Below, in pieces: positions 1 to 10,948 of a stretch of DNA of 64,000 nucleotides (position 1 is the first letter of the stretch; the number at the start of each line of letters is the position of its first letter). Source of the DNA: Phytophthora colocasiae (lineage: Eukaryota > Oomycota > Peronosporomycetes > Peronosporales > Peronosporaceae); assembly GCA_018806915.1 (NCBI GenBank), contig JAGKQI010000006.1, forward strand, positions 1-64,000, given 5' to 3'. The notes under the pieces are model-generated. The model made no database searches, had not been told where the DNA came from, and saw only the letters and a list, made by a program, of their open reading frames with translations. Made by a program: the position numbers and the translations under genes.

Positions 1-35
1 CTTCGGATCAAGTCTCCACTCTCCTCTATCCACCA

Positions 36-1005
36 ATGGTCAAGTACGTTCTCACTGGCGTTGGCGGTAGCATCGATGGCCACGCGGCTGGCGAAGCCGT
101 CAACACCAAGAAGCCCGAAAGTGTCCTGGGTGCTCACGAGTTCCGACATCTCCAAGCTCGCTCCGGAACGTGTGGCGGCCTGGAAGGCTAAGGGCATATC
201 GTCGAACAGGCCCGGCCTCAACGTTGACGGCCTCAAGAAGGTGTTCGAAGGTGCCGACACGATCGCTTTCATCTCCCGCCCGGCTGCTTGGTGACGGTCG
301 TCGTCAGCAGATGAGGAACTGCATCCAAGCTGCTAAGGAGTGCGGCGTCAAGCGCGTGTGCTACACGTCGTTCGTCGGTGCTGGATCGGACAAGCCCAAC
401 GAGGAGCTACCGTTCCTGCCGCGGGACCACCGAGTACACGGAGCAACGAATCTACGCGTCCGGACTGGAGTACAACATCCAGCGTAACTACTTGTACCAG
501 GACAACACGCCTCGGTTCTTTGCTCAGTCGTGGCACTTCACGCGAGGACCGTTGGTTGTCTAACAGCCACGACACTCCTGGCGCTTACGTCGCTTCTTAT
601 CTCCGACTGTGGCCGCGTCTTCGCGCTGCTCTGTTAGCTTGGAAAGCAAGAAGAGGCCACAGTCGTGACTGTGACAGGCCCGGAGGCGCCCAGTCCTGGA
701 CCGCGAGATGTCCGAGTGGATGAACTCCATCGGTAGCTGAGGGTGAATTCGTCGACATGCCCGACGAGGAGCTGCGTGCGTACTGGTTGGGCCGTGATGC
801 CTACTAGAGCGTGGCACGGAGACTTCTCTAAGCTGCCTAGGAAGCTCTGCATTGGTGACTTGCTGTGCTGCGGTGAGATGCTCGCCAACGGCTCCATGAG
901 CCAGGTGACGGACACGGTGGAGCGTTTGACTGGCCGTAAAGCCTCTTAGCTACAAGGAGAATCTTCTCCAGTACAAAGGAGATCTTCCCCTAAGAACCAG
1001 TAAGT
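36..1005 (+). pseudogene. NmrA-like NAD(P)-binding protein, frameshifted pseudogene
   Basis: Family-like protein pieces follow one another in different frames. An N-terminal Rossmann-like start (MVKYVLTGVGGS, from 36) and a segment LTSSDISKLAPERVAAW lie before about 290. A second piece (RRQQMRNCIQAAKECGVKRVCYTSFVGAGSD) reads at about 300-400, followed by EQRIYASGLEYNIQRNYLYQDN at about 440-510. The C-terminal end (VTDTVERLTGRK, then YKENLLQYKGDLP) reads to about 1005. At least four frame changes separate the pieces, so no single product can be made. Members of this family are NmrA/quinone-oxidoreductase-2-like proteins, soluble NAD(P)H-binding reductases or redox sensors. Family assignment rests on the glycine-rich N-terminus and on general resemblance; I could not run a search. 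Confidence 0.7.
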
Positions 1006-1146
1006 GTCGTTGAGTGCAGTACATTGACGCTAAAAGATGCAATGAAATCAATTAGTAGACAAAACTTTGTTGACATTCATTTCATTCGATAAGGTCGAAC
1101 AGGTACACCTGAAGGAGTAAAAGCCCATTCTCCAGTATCCGTATCG

Positions 1147-2290
1147 TCATCTTCTTCTTTCAATCGCAAATCGCGCTATCCACAACCGGATTGCACTACA
1201 GGGTTGTGGTTGCGATTGAGATAATGGTTGAGTTTGAGCTGTGACTCTGGAGATCGATCGCTGTATCGGACTGTAACAACTTCTTCTTCTTTGACTTGTG
1301 CTCAGGCTGAGTTTTAAGGGAAGAGGTAGAAATAGGAAGTCCAGCTTTCTGTAAACAAGAAGAAGCAACGGATGTGCATCGGTACGAGCCCCACCGCATG
1401 AAGCTCCTAACCAGCGTTCTTTAGAAGCACAAGATCTGCAGAAGCACTCACGTGGCCACACGCGTGGCAATTGGGACTCGATTCGACAGCATTTGAAATC
1501 CGACTTGGCGCACTGTTTACAGCTTTTTGGCTGACATCTTGGGTACCCACGAGTCTTCATCACAAACGTTCGGGGAGTCCAAGTTCTTACGACGGAGAAG
1601 TGCGAGCAAAGGAGCGAATGAGATTCTCCCCGAATCACGCTCCATTAAAAAGCGAGCAGTTAAGCCTGGAGGCCCTTGAGCCGCCAGGCTCAAGACCAGA
1701 CCATATACACGATCTTGCAGATATAATTCTGTCCGTTAGATGGTCGTCCTGAACGACGGGAGGAAGAAACCAGATCGGAACATGACGCAGGGCTCTGAAC
1801 CAGACTCTGGTAGCTTCAAGCAAATTCCGGCTATTCATCAATAGAATCCCACAAACAATATCCGATAGTAGATCCATCCGGTTGACGGATAGTATCCGCT
1901 CGCTACGACTAAACAGACTTCCCGGTTCACCATTAGACCCGGAGCTTGATAAGCTCGAATACCGTACGTACATGGAGTTCATAGGTCGGTCTTTCTGTTG
2001 GTCGACGTAGAGACGGATAATACTCGAGCTTCCAACAAACTATCGGAAAGCACATCGGTTGTTCCTGTACTACCGAGTCGGCATCAGGGTACTACGAAGA
2101 GCTTCGCCATGATATCAATCCAACCGTCGCGTGAGTATGACTGACACAAATAGAATCTTCGTTTGCCTCTGGTTTAACGCTGCTGTCGTCCATAGCAGTA
2201 CGACACGTTCTTCTTCCGGAGCTTCGGCTTCCACTGTACGTTGTTCGATCCGTCCGCCAGCATTGAGTCGCCATGACACTTTGCACTGAT
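1147..2290 (-). pseudogene. START-FYVE family protein, copy A, heavily decayed
   Basis: On the minus strand a START-like stretch (CVSHTHATV near 2110-2150) is followed by MNSMYVRYSSLSSSG at about 1940-1980, then LEATRVWFRALRHVPIWFLP near 1760-1830. A degenerate zinc-finger piece (KSCKQCAKSDFKCC...QLPRV) lies near 1450-1530. The same order is seen in copies B and C downstream. The pieces are in different frames and have stops, so this is a relic. In intact relatives the START-like domain is thought to bind a lipid and FYVE to bind phosphatidylinositol 3-phosphate on endosomes. The 5' part between 2290 and 2640 is too worn to place. Confidence 0.6.
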
Positions 2291-3581
2291 TCATCTCAGT
2301 CGAGAGATGATCTCACGACGTCGAGCAGGGAGATAATTCAATGTAACGACTCAGTGCTGCTGCGCTACTGCTGGATTTATCACTCCGATGACGCTCCAAG
2401 TTAGGAAATCCCATTGAAATCTTCTGTGACGGACGTGGGGCTGGTGTACTACCCGGTCGAGACGGCTCGACACGTTCGTCAGGAATCCGTCGGGAAGCGA
2501 CGAGGGCGTTCGAAACTCCTAGCACTTTTGGTCGGAACTTTGTTCCGGATTGTCGACGATGTTGTTGCTTTAATCCGCTGGTTGCTGGGATCGTCAGGTT
2601 GGTCCCATTGACCGTCCGAAGTGCTAACAGGCTCAAGAAATCTTCGCTGTTGAGGTTGTCTAGAAGCTTTTGAATCTTCTGGAATCCGGGCCGGTTGTTG
2701 AGAAGATGGTCGCGTTGTCGGTCTCTTTGGTCAGTTCAAATGGACTGATGGTCTGGTCGCGAATGGCCAAAGTGTTTGCTCGAAGTTGGTGGCACTTTGA
2801 CTCGCTTGACGCGTGCCGGAGTCCCGAGATCGTAACTTGGTGCTATTTACTCACCCCCAATGGGGACTCCGAAGTAGATGGAGACGTCACTCCCAGTGCT
2901 CGCTCATTTGTTCTTGTGATGCTGAGACAGCGGAAATCAATTGCCAGAAAGCTCTGACCCAGGAGGCCGGCACTCTCTCTCTTACGGATGTGCTGGTTTA
3001 CCAAAATGCAATGCAAACGCGGAGATGTCTGCAAGATAAGCAAGCACAGGCGCTGTCTAGCCCCTACACTGGTGTCGTGTCACCTCAAAAGCTGACATGG
3101 TCTCTCACTTTTTATCCGACACAAAGACAAGCAAAACTAGTGTACCGGTATTGTAGCCGGCATTGAAACATCGGACCAGAATCTAGGGGGCATAACAGGT
3201 ACTAAATCTAAGAAAACCTATAGCAGCATTTAGATATAAAGGTGCAATCGTGTGTTTAGATTCTGATTTTGTGCTTGGTTTTTCAGCCAATTCCGTAATG
3301 TGTTTGAAGCTACCGGTGCTTCAAAATAGCCACTCAAAACGCTCTAATATTCAGGGGAAAGAGCGCACCAATGAATGACGAATAATACGATTGGTAGTAG
3401 ACGGAAGAACATGTGGTTGCAACGAAGAAGCTTATGTTGCCACGTCTCATCTCGTGTTTGCAATTGGAACTTGAACGCGTGTGCCAGAAGGGATTGTAAA
3501 TCAATTTATAAAGAATTTAACAGCAGGATTTGTACTGAATATTAAGTATTCTAACAGCAGGCTTTAAATACGAATATTAAG
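2291..3581. other. No recognisable gene
   Basis: Only short overlapping open frames without family-like sequence are present. The 5' end of START-FYVE copy A may fade out here. An AT-rich stretch at about 3518-3587 holds two imperfect copies of a ~35-bp unit starting TAACAGCAGG. Confidence 0.5.
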
Positions 3582-3854
3582 TTATATAAAGGTAATTGTT
3601 AACATGTCAGTTGAATCATGATGAGGCTTACGGAATTCCTCAAAGTTGGTGTCGGGATTCCTGCTTTTTTCCGTCGACCACAAGCTTGCATACCGGTACT
3701 GAGGGCACACCCCAATTTCGCAATCCGCAACCAGTTGGGCGTGTCCTGGTACTCTTTCAAAAGTTTCTGCGCCTTCAGGGTTTTGAAAGTACTCGTATTG
3801 GCAGTTCACAATCATCACCTTCTCTCCCGAAGAATACTCGTGCTTGGTCGCCAT
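3582..3854 (-). CDS. Hypothetical 90-residue protein
   Basis: An ATG-initiated frame encodes 90 residues starting MATKHEYSSGEKVMIVNCQY. It has no signal peptide and no membrane segment, and four cysteines are scattered through the first two thirds. I do not recognise the family. It lies between two START-FYVE relics and could be a fragment of an older gene rather than a working one. The opposite strand also carries short open frames, so coding potential is not settled. Confidence 0.25.
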   Translation of the reverse strand: MATKHEYSSGEKVMIVNCQYEYFQNPEGAETFERVPGHAQLVADCEIGVCPQYRYASLWSTEKSRNPDTNFEEFRKPHHDSTDMLTITFI

Positions 3855-3899
3855 TTTGAAGTCGGCGATGGAGCGTAGTTTTCCCTATTAAAGGTAACT

Positions 3900-4455
3900 G
3901 TCGTCTTCACAAGACGCTTCAAGATATATAATAGAGGCGCTTTTATTGCCCAAAACAGAGCAGTATTAGTCTAGTTACAATTAATTATGTGGATGTTAGA
4001 ATTCCTGGTCCGATGTTCAATGTCGGCTACAATATCGGATGCAAGCATTAAGCTACTATCCGTAGGGAGCTTCTTTGCGTTGTCCTACAGTGATTTTCTC
4101 TCTCGAGAACAACTCTCAACTTGACAGAGCCTTGAAAGTTACATACAAAAGCGATCGTCAAGATGTCATGTTGACTTATGACTTGCAGTGTTAAAGCTTG
4201 AGACAAAGGAAGGGTTTCTCTTGATCGTTACAGAAGCTGCAACGACTTACTGTACAAAAGTTCACTCAATACATCTATACTTTTTTGTTGTTTCTCTACA
4301 TTCTCACAGACATTTACTCACAGAATTTTGGCTTCACAATCCTTCGTCCGTTTGTCCAACTTGCTGCCATTAACGCAGGCCATTCTTGAAGGCCGAACAG
4401 GTACTGAACCGCATTAGTGGTGGGGCAATTGGGCCCATTCTCCATCGTCTGTGTC
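3900..4455. other. Intergenic stretch without a visible gene
   Basis: AT-rich sequence with only short spurious frames. I see no RNA gene or repeat beyond simple runs. Confidence 0.5.
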
Positions 4456-5760
4456 TTAATCACTCGCTACTATCAGTATAAACAACAGAAATAGGTCTGC
4501 TCCGGGGAAGGCACTGGCAGTCTCTGAGTCGTGACGTTCCTTTGCCTCCAGACTCGAGTCGAGTCTTTCCGAGCTGTTGAAGGTGCCGGGAGTCCAGCTT
4601 TCTCGAGGCGCAGAAGCAAGCGTGGATAGGCACGCGACCAACCGTGTGGACGTCCACTGTTTCGCTTCGAGACACGCAAGGATCTGCACACGACAGTATT
4701 ACACGCGTGGCAATTGACGCAGTTTGAGAGCACTTGGAAACTGTTTGTCGCACTGTTTGCAGCTCTTAGCCGCAACACTTCGATTCCCACTGGGTCTTGA
4801 TCACGAATGTGCTTGGATCCAGGTATTTCCGACGATGAGCTCTTAAATTCTCCAAGTGTTGCTCCATGTTTCCTCCCATATTAAGACGAGCGGTAAGCCC
4901 CGACGTCCAGGCAGTTTCCCATTCCGACCATGTAGATCATCTTAGTGCCTTTATTAGCGTCTCCATCTCTTCTTCCAGAGTGACGGAAGAAGCAAGCCGG
5001 ATCCGGAACATGCTCAAGGGTTCGAAACCAGGTTGTTTCACGGCTTGTAGGTACTCGAGATCGTCTACCTGAATCCTGCAAAGGCAATAGCCGATGGTAG
5101 AACCGTCCGGTTGACCGGAACATGTCGAGTAACTACAGCCACACACATATCCCGGTTCGCTAATGGCCCGGGGAGGCTTTGGATGTGTAGAATACCGTAA
5201 AAGTAGATGGAGTTCATAGGCACCGTTGTTTACTCGGTCGACGTAGAACCGACACGATCTTCGCGCGTCCAGGGAGGTTATCGAGAAGATCAGTTTATTG
5301 TTGTGCAGCTTTACAGAATCCACATCCGTAAGGGATGAACAACCCCATGATCTCGTCCACCGTAGCGTGGGTGTGGCTCACACAGCAGAAATCCGCGCGT
5401 CTGGATTTTCGGGTTTCACACTGAGGTTTCGTCCACGTAGTACGCGCGACGCGTTCTTTCTTCTGGATCTTCTTCTTCTTCCACACAGCTCGTTGTTCTT
5501 GTCTCCTGTGCGCATTGAAGACATGATTCTTCTTGACAGATTCCACCCACACGCTCCGTGATCTCTCGACGTTGGAGCAGAAGCACAGTCGACCTTGAGG
5601 AATCCTGATCTTCGGTCGTTCTTCCGGGAGACCAAATGAGAAACCTTCCAATGATGGTCTTGAACGGCTCGAAGTCTTCTTCTTCTTGGCAGGATGCTGT
5701 CAGATAAGCTCCGACGGTGTGAGACCTCGTCTGGAGTGCGATACCGGAGGTCTGGTCAAG
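4456..5760 (-). pseudogene. START-FYVE family protein, copy B, decayed
   Basis: Minus-strand pieces keep the family order. FCCVSHTHATVDEIMGLF (about 5340-5400) is the START core. It is followed by a long piece at 4937-5280 with FYVDRVNNGAYELHLLLRYST and QPDGSTIGYCLC. A worn zinc-finger piece (SCKQCDKQF...LRQLPRV) lies near 4710-4760. Frame changes separate the START core from the piece containing QPDGSTIGYC, and the zinc finger has lost most Cys pairs. The sequence resembles copy A closely in layout, which suggests tandem duplication. A further minus-strand open stretch of ~185 codons (5785-6342) lies just upstream but has no ATG near its start and no recognisable domain. Confidence 0.65.
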
Positions 5761-6788
5761 CGGGGTTGTGGCCGTTCTTGAGCTTTAGGAGCGTCGACGA
5801 AGCTGCTTCGAACACCGCTCCGGAAGGCCGATGCTCTCGAAAGTGAAGGCTGTAGCGAAGGTCGAGGACGTTAGAGACGGTCGAATCTCGCTTGCAGAAA
5901 AGTCCACGGATTGACGTGTACGAGGCTTAATCTGCTGCGAAAGTGCCTCCCATACTCTGTGACGGTCCTCATGGTTTTGTTCAAAAGGCCAGAAGAGTTT
6001 TGATGGAAGTTGATGGTTTCCCTCAGGCTCAAGAGAGCTCATTCGAGCGTCTCCAGCTACACCCCAGTAGGCCTGGCCTTTCGACTCATTGTTGTTTGAC
6101 AAGGGAGACAGCAAATTCACAAGTGAGCTCTTGGGACCGAGGAGTTTGGAAGGAGGACTCAGACCCCTTATATTAGTAGTTAGGACCAGGAGTTTTTTTG
6201 ACGACCGCAAAGCCGTACCTGCTTTGTGTCCTTCGGATCTGTTATCCGGCCATCTTGATGCCACTCCCAGTCGACATAAAGGCGGGTTCCATGCTGCTAT
6301 CAGTTGGAGACATCGAAAGGCTGTTCGTGCCTTCTTACCCAAGTCACTTGTTTCCTAATTGTCGAGTTAGTGCCTTCTCAGAGAGCCAGGTGGAGCTTTT
6401 CGCGCAACTTACTGACTTCGGATGAAATGTCCGTCGTAGGTAGCGCAGGCATTTCTCAAACCTCCTGTTGTTTCTGATGGCGTTACTGTACAAGAAAGAT
6501 AGCACGTTTACAATTGCTTTTTAAGAGTTTACTTTGCATCTCGCTGTTGGATTCTCGCTGCTTGACTCGGATTTGATCGCAAATCCCAGTTGGAGGCTCG
6601 GTACTGAGTCAGACATTGTCAATCGTTCAGAGCATCGTGTCTCTTTATCCAAGATACCGTCCGTTCTCTCTATAGCGGTTTTGCAGGTCGCTGTGCTGTG
6701 CACATTTGAGTGTGTTGATAAACTTGCACTGTGCTCATCCACCCGGCTCAGATTATTAACGAAGAAGAATTCAGCTAATTTTCGCCTA
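5761..6788. other. Spacer between START-FYVE copies B and C
   Basis: It holds a minus-strand open stretch (5785-6342) without an ATG near its 5' end and without a domain I recognise, possibly the worn N-terminus of copy B. Other frames look like noise. Confidence 0.4.
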
Positions 6789-8165
6789 CTAGTCACGTAG
6801 TAGATCTCGCACTCCAGATTCATCGCTATTGAGGCTATCAAGACTATCACGAACTACATGAAGTGTAGAACGGATTTTCAGCTTCATGCCTGCTTTTGTA
6901 AGACACACGTGACAGATCCGCACTCGAGTGATCACTGCACCTGGTACACTCACTTCCGTCATGAAGAAGCAGCGAGAGCAGACGACTACACCACAACTGA
7001 CGCAGTTGTACTTGTTCACGAGCAGATTAAATCCCCTTTGGCACCATCGACAAGCTCGGATTTTCTGCTTTAAATCCCAATCCGCTTTGGGAACAAATGT
7101 CTCGGGATCCAATTTCTGCTTCCTGAAATGTTGGCACACTCGACGGCAATTCCCTCCGAACTTGGACATACAGATGCGACCGAAGAACTGAGGAGCGAAC
7201 CGCTGATCTCCGCACCAATGAGGTAACATACTTTCGTTACAGCATTTTCCCTTCCCGAATTTCGGAAAAGAAATCCGGATTGCCACATTCTACTCCGAAT
7301 AATGTTATCACTAGAAAATCTATCTGGACATTCCGGAAGATCCACAGATTCCCACAGACAATAGCCAACAGTAGATCCGTCGTCCATTTTGACTAGATCC
7401 GTACACACACAAACGCAGATATCTCGTCCTTTCATAGGTTTCGGCGTGTCGAAACTTGTGTATCGGATGTAAACGGAGCGATGAGGATTGGATTTAGTCG
7501 CTGGTTGTACCACCGACAGGATTTTAGCTTCTTTCACGTTACGATACATGATTCTTACGTTTTTCAGCAACGTCTCGGTGTTCGTCACGAGAAACATCTC
7601 CATCATGTCTGCCACGGGGGCGTCCGTGTGTCCCACACAACAGAACCGAGTGAGTCCTTTACCGACGTTCTCATCCACGTAGTAGTCGATACCTTGTTTT
7701 TTCATCCAGGGCTTCCAGAGCGTTAAGGAGTCGTAGGACCCCATCATAGAGTGGAAAACTTCTCGTTCCGTGTCTTTCATTAGCTCTAACATCTCCATCT
7801 TCCTTTGGAGGGAGAAGTTGATACCTTCTTCGACTTGAGATCGACCGAATCGACTGCTGGAAAGACTCGAATCGACAGTGTAGCCATTGTGAATAGACTG
7901 GGAGTTTGCCTTTGATGACCGGAAGCTGCTGGACATTTCAGTTGAGAGGGTGGCTGCAAATTGGGGAATGAACGGGACTGCATGGAATCGTCGACTTGAA
8001 GATCATTTCTCCAGTTTGATGACGCGAGATTTTCGTACAACTGTAGCTCCTCCCTGGTACACTGTACTTGCCACTGTTGCAACGGCGTCACTGCTTTTGT
8101 GTGTCAATGCCTCTCACTTGATAGTAGATCTTCGAAGGATATACGGTTGCAAGCAACAAAAGTCT
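6789..8165 (-). pseudogene. START-FYVE protein, copy C, nearly complete but frameshifted
   Basis: Three minus-strand frames together give a full family layout. The N-terminal part (WQVQCTREELQLYENLASSNW) lies at about 7920-8090. A START-like domain lies at 7200-7930, with FCCVGHTDAPVADMMEMF and MDDGSTVGYCLW. A FYVE-type zinc finger is at 6860-7080, with CRWC, CVSC, CSRC and CHVC pairs. Two frame changes interrupt it. One lies near 7930, in the N-terminal linker. The other lies near 7198, where the START frame passes into the FYVE frame through what looks like a single-base indel. Everything else reads cleanly, so decay is recent or a base was missed in sequencing. FYVE fingers of this type bind phosphatidylinositol 3-phosphate; here the classic RRHHCR signature is replaced by VNKYNCVSCG, so binding is uncertain. 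Confidence 0.75.
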
Positions 8166-8718
8166 TAGTTTTCTTCAAAATGTGTTGATAATACAGAGGA
8201 TTCCGTTACCTGATTACCATTCTCTTTAGCTGACTAAACCGCTTGACCCCACTGGTGGTGATGGAAATGACGTCCAGGTCCGAGTATTTCTTACCGTGGG
8301 GACTCACTCAGCAGAACCCCATTCTCCAATCGCGAACAGGTGAATCAATTTCATTATCGTGTTGGCTGGAAGAAGGCAAATTGGAAAGTGGGTTTCCGTT
8401 AGGTAGAACTAATACATGAAAAAGGATCAAGGTGCAGTCTACACCCCACTAGTAGTAATTTTGAAGCATGCTTTGTCTTGAGGATAGATTTTGGGATCGT
8501 TGATTTGGTTTCACTATCAAATTTAATGCTTTTTTTTCAAACTTCATCTCATTCCGCTCGTCTCTCATCTCATTCTCCAGATTACTTTAAAATGGTTTTC
8601 TGCTCTCTCATCTCATTCTTTGGTTACTGACCTGCTTTTGCAGTCGCTCGTTAAATAAGCGCAAACAACTGACGATCGCATTTCACTTTCAATTCATCTC
8701 TGTCATCCTGAAATCCCC
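8166..8718 (+). promoter_or_regulatory. Upstream region of SWEET gene
   Basis: Non-coding. It carries repeated TCTCATCTCATTCT-like pyrimidine-rich stretches at about 8545-8625 and a CATTTCACTTTC element at about 8680, the kind of CATT-pyrimidine core seen at oomycete initiators. Assignment as the initiator is by resemblance only. Confidence 0.3.
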
Positions 8719-9520
8719 ATGGTGTCTGCGTATATCACTGCGCTCAAAGTTCTGACGACCATCGTCCAAGTTGCGCAACGACTGAGTCCGGTACCGGATC
8801 TTTATCCGGTTTATAAGAAGAAAAGTACTGGTGTGATGGCTTTCATGCCGTTGGTCATGATGTTGCTTTGCAACCACGTATGGTACGTAATTTACCAACT
8901 TCATTTTATGTGTTCACTTGATCACTCACACGCTTTATCTTGATGGTAGGTTACTCTACGCGTATGCAGCTGAGAATATTTTTCCTCTCTTCTCCGTGTG
9001 TGTCTTTGGAGATATCATACTGGTGCTTTACGTCACGATTTACGCGAAATACTGCCCCGATCGAGCGTATGTGACGAGAACCTTCGTCTTGGGGATGGTT
9101 CCCTTCGTTTTAGTCACAGCGTATGCCATTTTAGTGGCTGTTGAGGTCATTAGCCAGTCAAGACATCAACTTGGAGTCGTTCTTGGGTATCTCGCAGATG
9201 CGACCACTTTCGCTTTGTTCCTGGCTCCGTTCGAGAAGATCAAACTCGTGATCGCGACCAAGTCTGCCGCTGCAATTCCAGTTTATCTATGTGGTATAAC
9301 GTTCGTTAACAGTTTTTTGTGGGTCGCCAATGGAATCATCGAAGATGACCTGTTCATTCTAGTACCAAACGCTGTTGGAGCCGTATTGACGGGCATCCAA
9401 CTCACGCTGTGCTACATCTATCGACCGGCGACAGAAGATTCTTCCGACAATTCACTTGAAATGGGATCCACGCCTAAACGTCCGAGTTTCGTTGCATTGG
9501 CATCCCCAAAGACACCGTAA
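8719..9520 (+). CDS. SWEET / MtN3-type sugar transporter (one intron)
   Basis: Two exons, 8719-8882 and 8950-9520, join through a 67-nt GT-AG intron (gtacgt...ggtag) in phase 2 to give 244 residues. The protein is almost all hydrophobic helices, consistent with the seven-segment SWEET fold of two MtN3 repeats. Recognisable family stretches are the loop GLSP-like RLSPVPDLYPVYKKKSTG and later PFEKIKLVIATKSAAAIPV, in the second MtN3 repeat. SWEETs are facilitators moving sugars across the plasma or vacuolar membrane. The C-terminal tail is short and hydrophilic. A paralog in opposite orientation at 15.5-16.4 kb has the intron at exactly the same place and an exon 1 of the same length, 164 nt. 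The ATG at 8719 is supported by this match. Confidence 0.88.
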
Positions 9521-9655
9521 GTCAATTCGTGCTTATTGTCGAGCTTTTAAGGTTGAGACAACAGAAAAAAAATGAGAGATACGCAAAGAAGTTAGCACGT
9601 CCCAACAAACAGGACAAACCGACTGCAGCGTTCATTAACAAACTTGCAAAGCAAC

Positions 9656-10553
9656 ATGGAAGTTCCTCATTTGAAGTGCATTTCTCTCGTTCTTCCGGAG
9701 CAGATCAAGGCTCTTTTACATGTCGTTCAAAGTGTAAATGAGTTCCTAATACCTACAACCATCGATTCTGCCGTCTACAACGACTGTCAGCGTGTCATTC
9801 ACAAGTTTGGAGCTGTTCGGACATGGACCACAAGAGCTATGGATGGAGCAGCGAAGAGGACAATTGGATGTGGTGAAATGGCTCTCTGTTGTTCGTAACG
9901 AAGGCTGCACGATCGCTGCAATGGATGGAGCAGCCAAGAACGGACACTTGAAAGTGGTTAAATGGTTATACAACCACTACGTGGGAAGATGCTCCAGTGA
10001 AGCTTTCAATGCGACAGCGAACAACGGTCATTTCGAAGTGGTAAAGTGGTTATGTCGCCATAACCGAGCACAAACACACTATGAGCCGTACGTGGTTACG
10101 TACGGGGTTCAAGCCGTTGCGAGTGCTGGGGATACGAATACTTTACGAGTTCTTTTGAAGGAAAATTGCAGCTGGTACTACGTGGGAAAAGCATTGGAGC
10201 AAGCCGCAACCAAAGGGCTAACGGAGATTGTAAAACTTCTGTTGACTGTGAAACTTCGACAAGCTAACGTCAGTTGTGCCTTGAGAAACGCAGTAGAAGC
10301 TGATAAGCTTGATGTCGTTAAAGTACTGGTGGACTTGTGCTCTTCCTCGGAAATCCGTGCTGCGTATTCGAATATTCCGACTGGAAAGATCGCGGATTTC
10401 TTTCGCAAAACAATTGAAAGGCGAGATGTTGAAGAAAAGTGGGGATATTTCAGAACGCAGCACAGAACACTCGATCGGATGAAGGCAGCGCGTGATGTTA
10501 CAAGAACCCAAGACAAAACCGTGTCATTCTGCGGACTTTTGAGGTCTTGGTAA
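9656..10553 (+). pseudogene. Ankyrin-repeat protein with one frameshift
   Basis: The reading starts at ATG 9656 (MEVPHLKCISLVLPEQ) and runs to about 9855. It then continues in another frame as GQLDVVKWLSVVRN up to the stop at 10551-10553. The lesion fits a single extra base in the AAGAGGACA context near 9856. At least five ankyrin-like units are visible, for example GHLKVVKWLYNHY, GHFEVVKWLCRHN and KGLTEIVKLLLTVK, each with the G-H-x-x-V-V-K-W-L pattern common in large oomycete ankyrin families. The role is protein-protein interaction; a partner cannot be inferred. It is located directly downstream of the SWEET gene. It could be functional if the extra base is a sequence error. Confidence 0.75.
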
Positions 10554-10948
10554 TATGTTGGTTAACTTCCTTCCATCTAACGATTCGCGAGAATTTATTT
10601 TTCAAGGCATTTGAAGAAAATGAGGCTAGATAACGCTGCTAAGGATGAAGATCCAACGTCAAACTCGAGAATGGTTACCACTGAAGACACGCAGCAACAG
10701 CACGAGATGCGACTAATCTTACAAATAAAACGACAAGAAGAAGCAGTTCGAATGGAGGACCCGGAGTGTTGCAACTGCTTGTTAGAGTGTCTGGAGGAGG
10801 TGTACTTTGATTTCTGCTTCTTGAATTGTTTGGCAGAGCTGTTTCAGGTCTGTTTTGATGATCCCTAACACCACAAGAGATCAATTCAAAGAGATTGGGT
10901 TTCGTCAATTCATTGTCATTGTTGTTGTGGCCGTTGACTTGAGGCAAG
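10554..10948. other. Intergenic region between convergent genes
   Basis: It lies between the ankyrin gene (+) and the helical-repeat gene (-). A short plus-strand frame (ATG at 10620 to 10868, with CCNCLLECLEEVYFDFCFLNC) is open, but I see no homology that would make it a gene. Confidence 0.35.

Noticed and set aside
5785..6342. 185-codon minus-strand frame as a gene
   Set aside because: It is entered only by TTG, has no domain and lies beside START-FYVE relics; probably worn N-terminal sequence.
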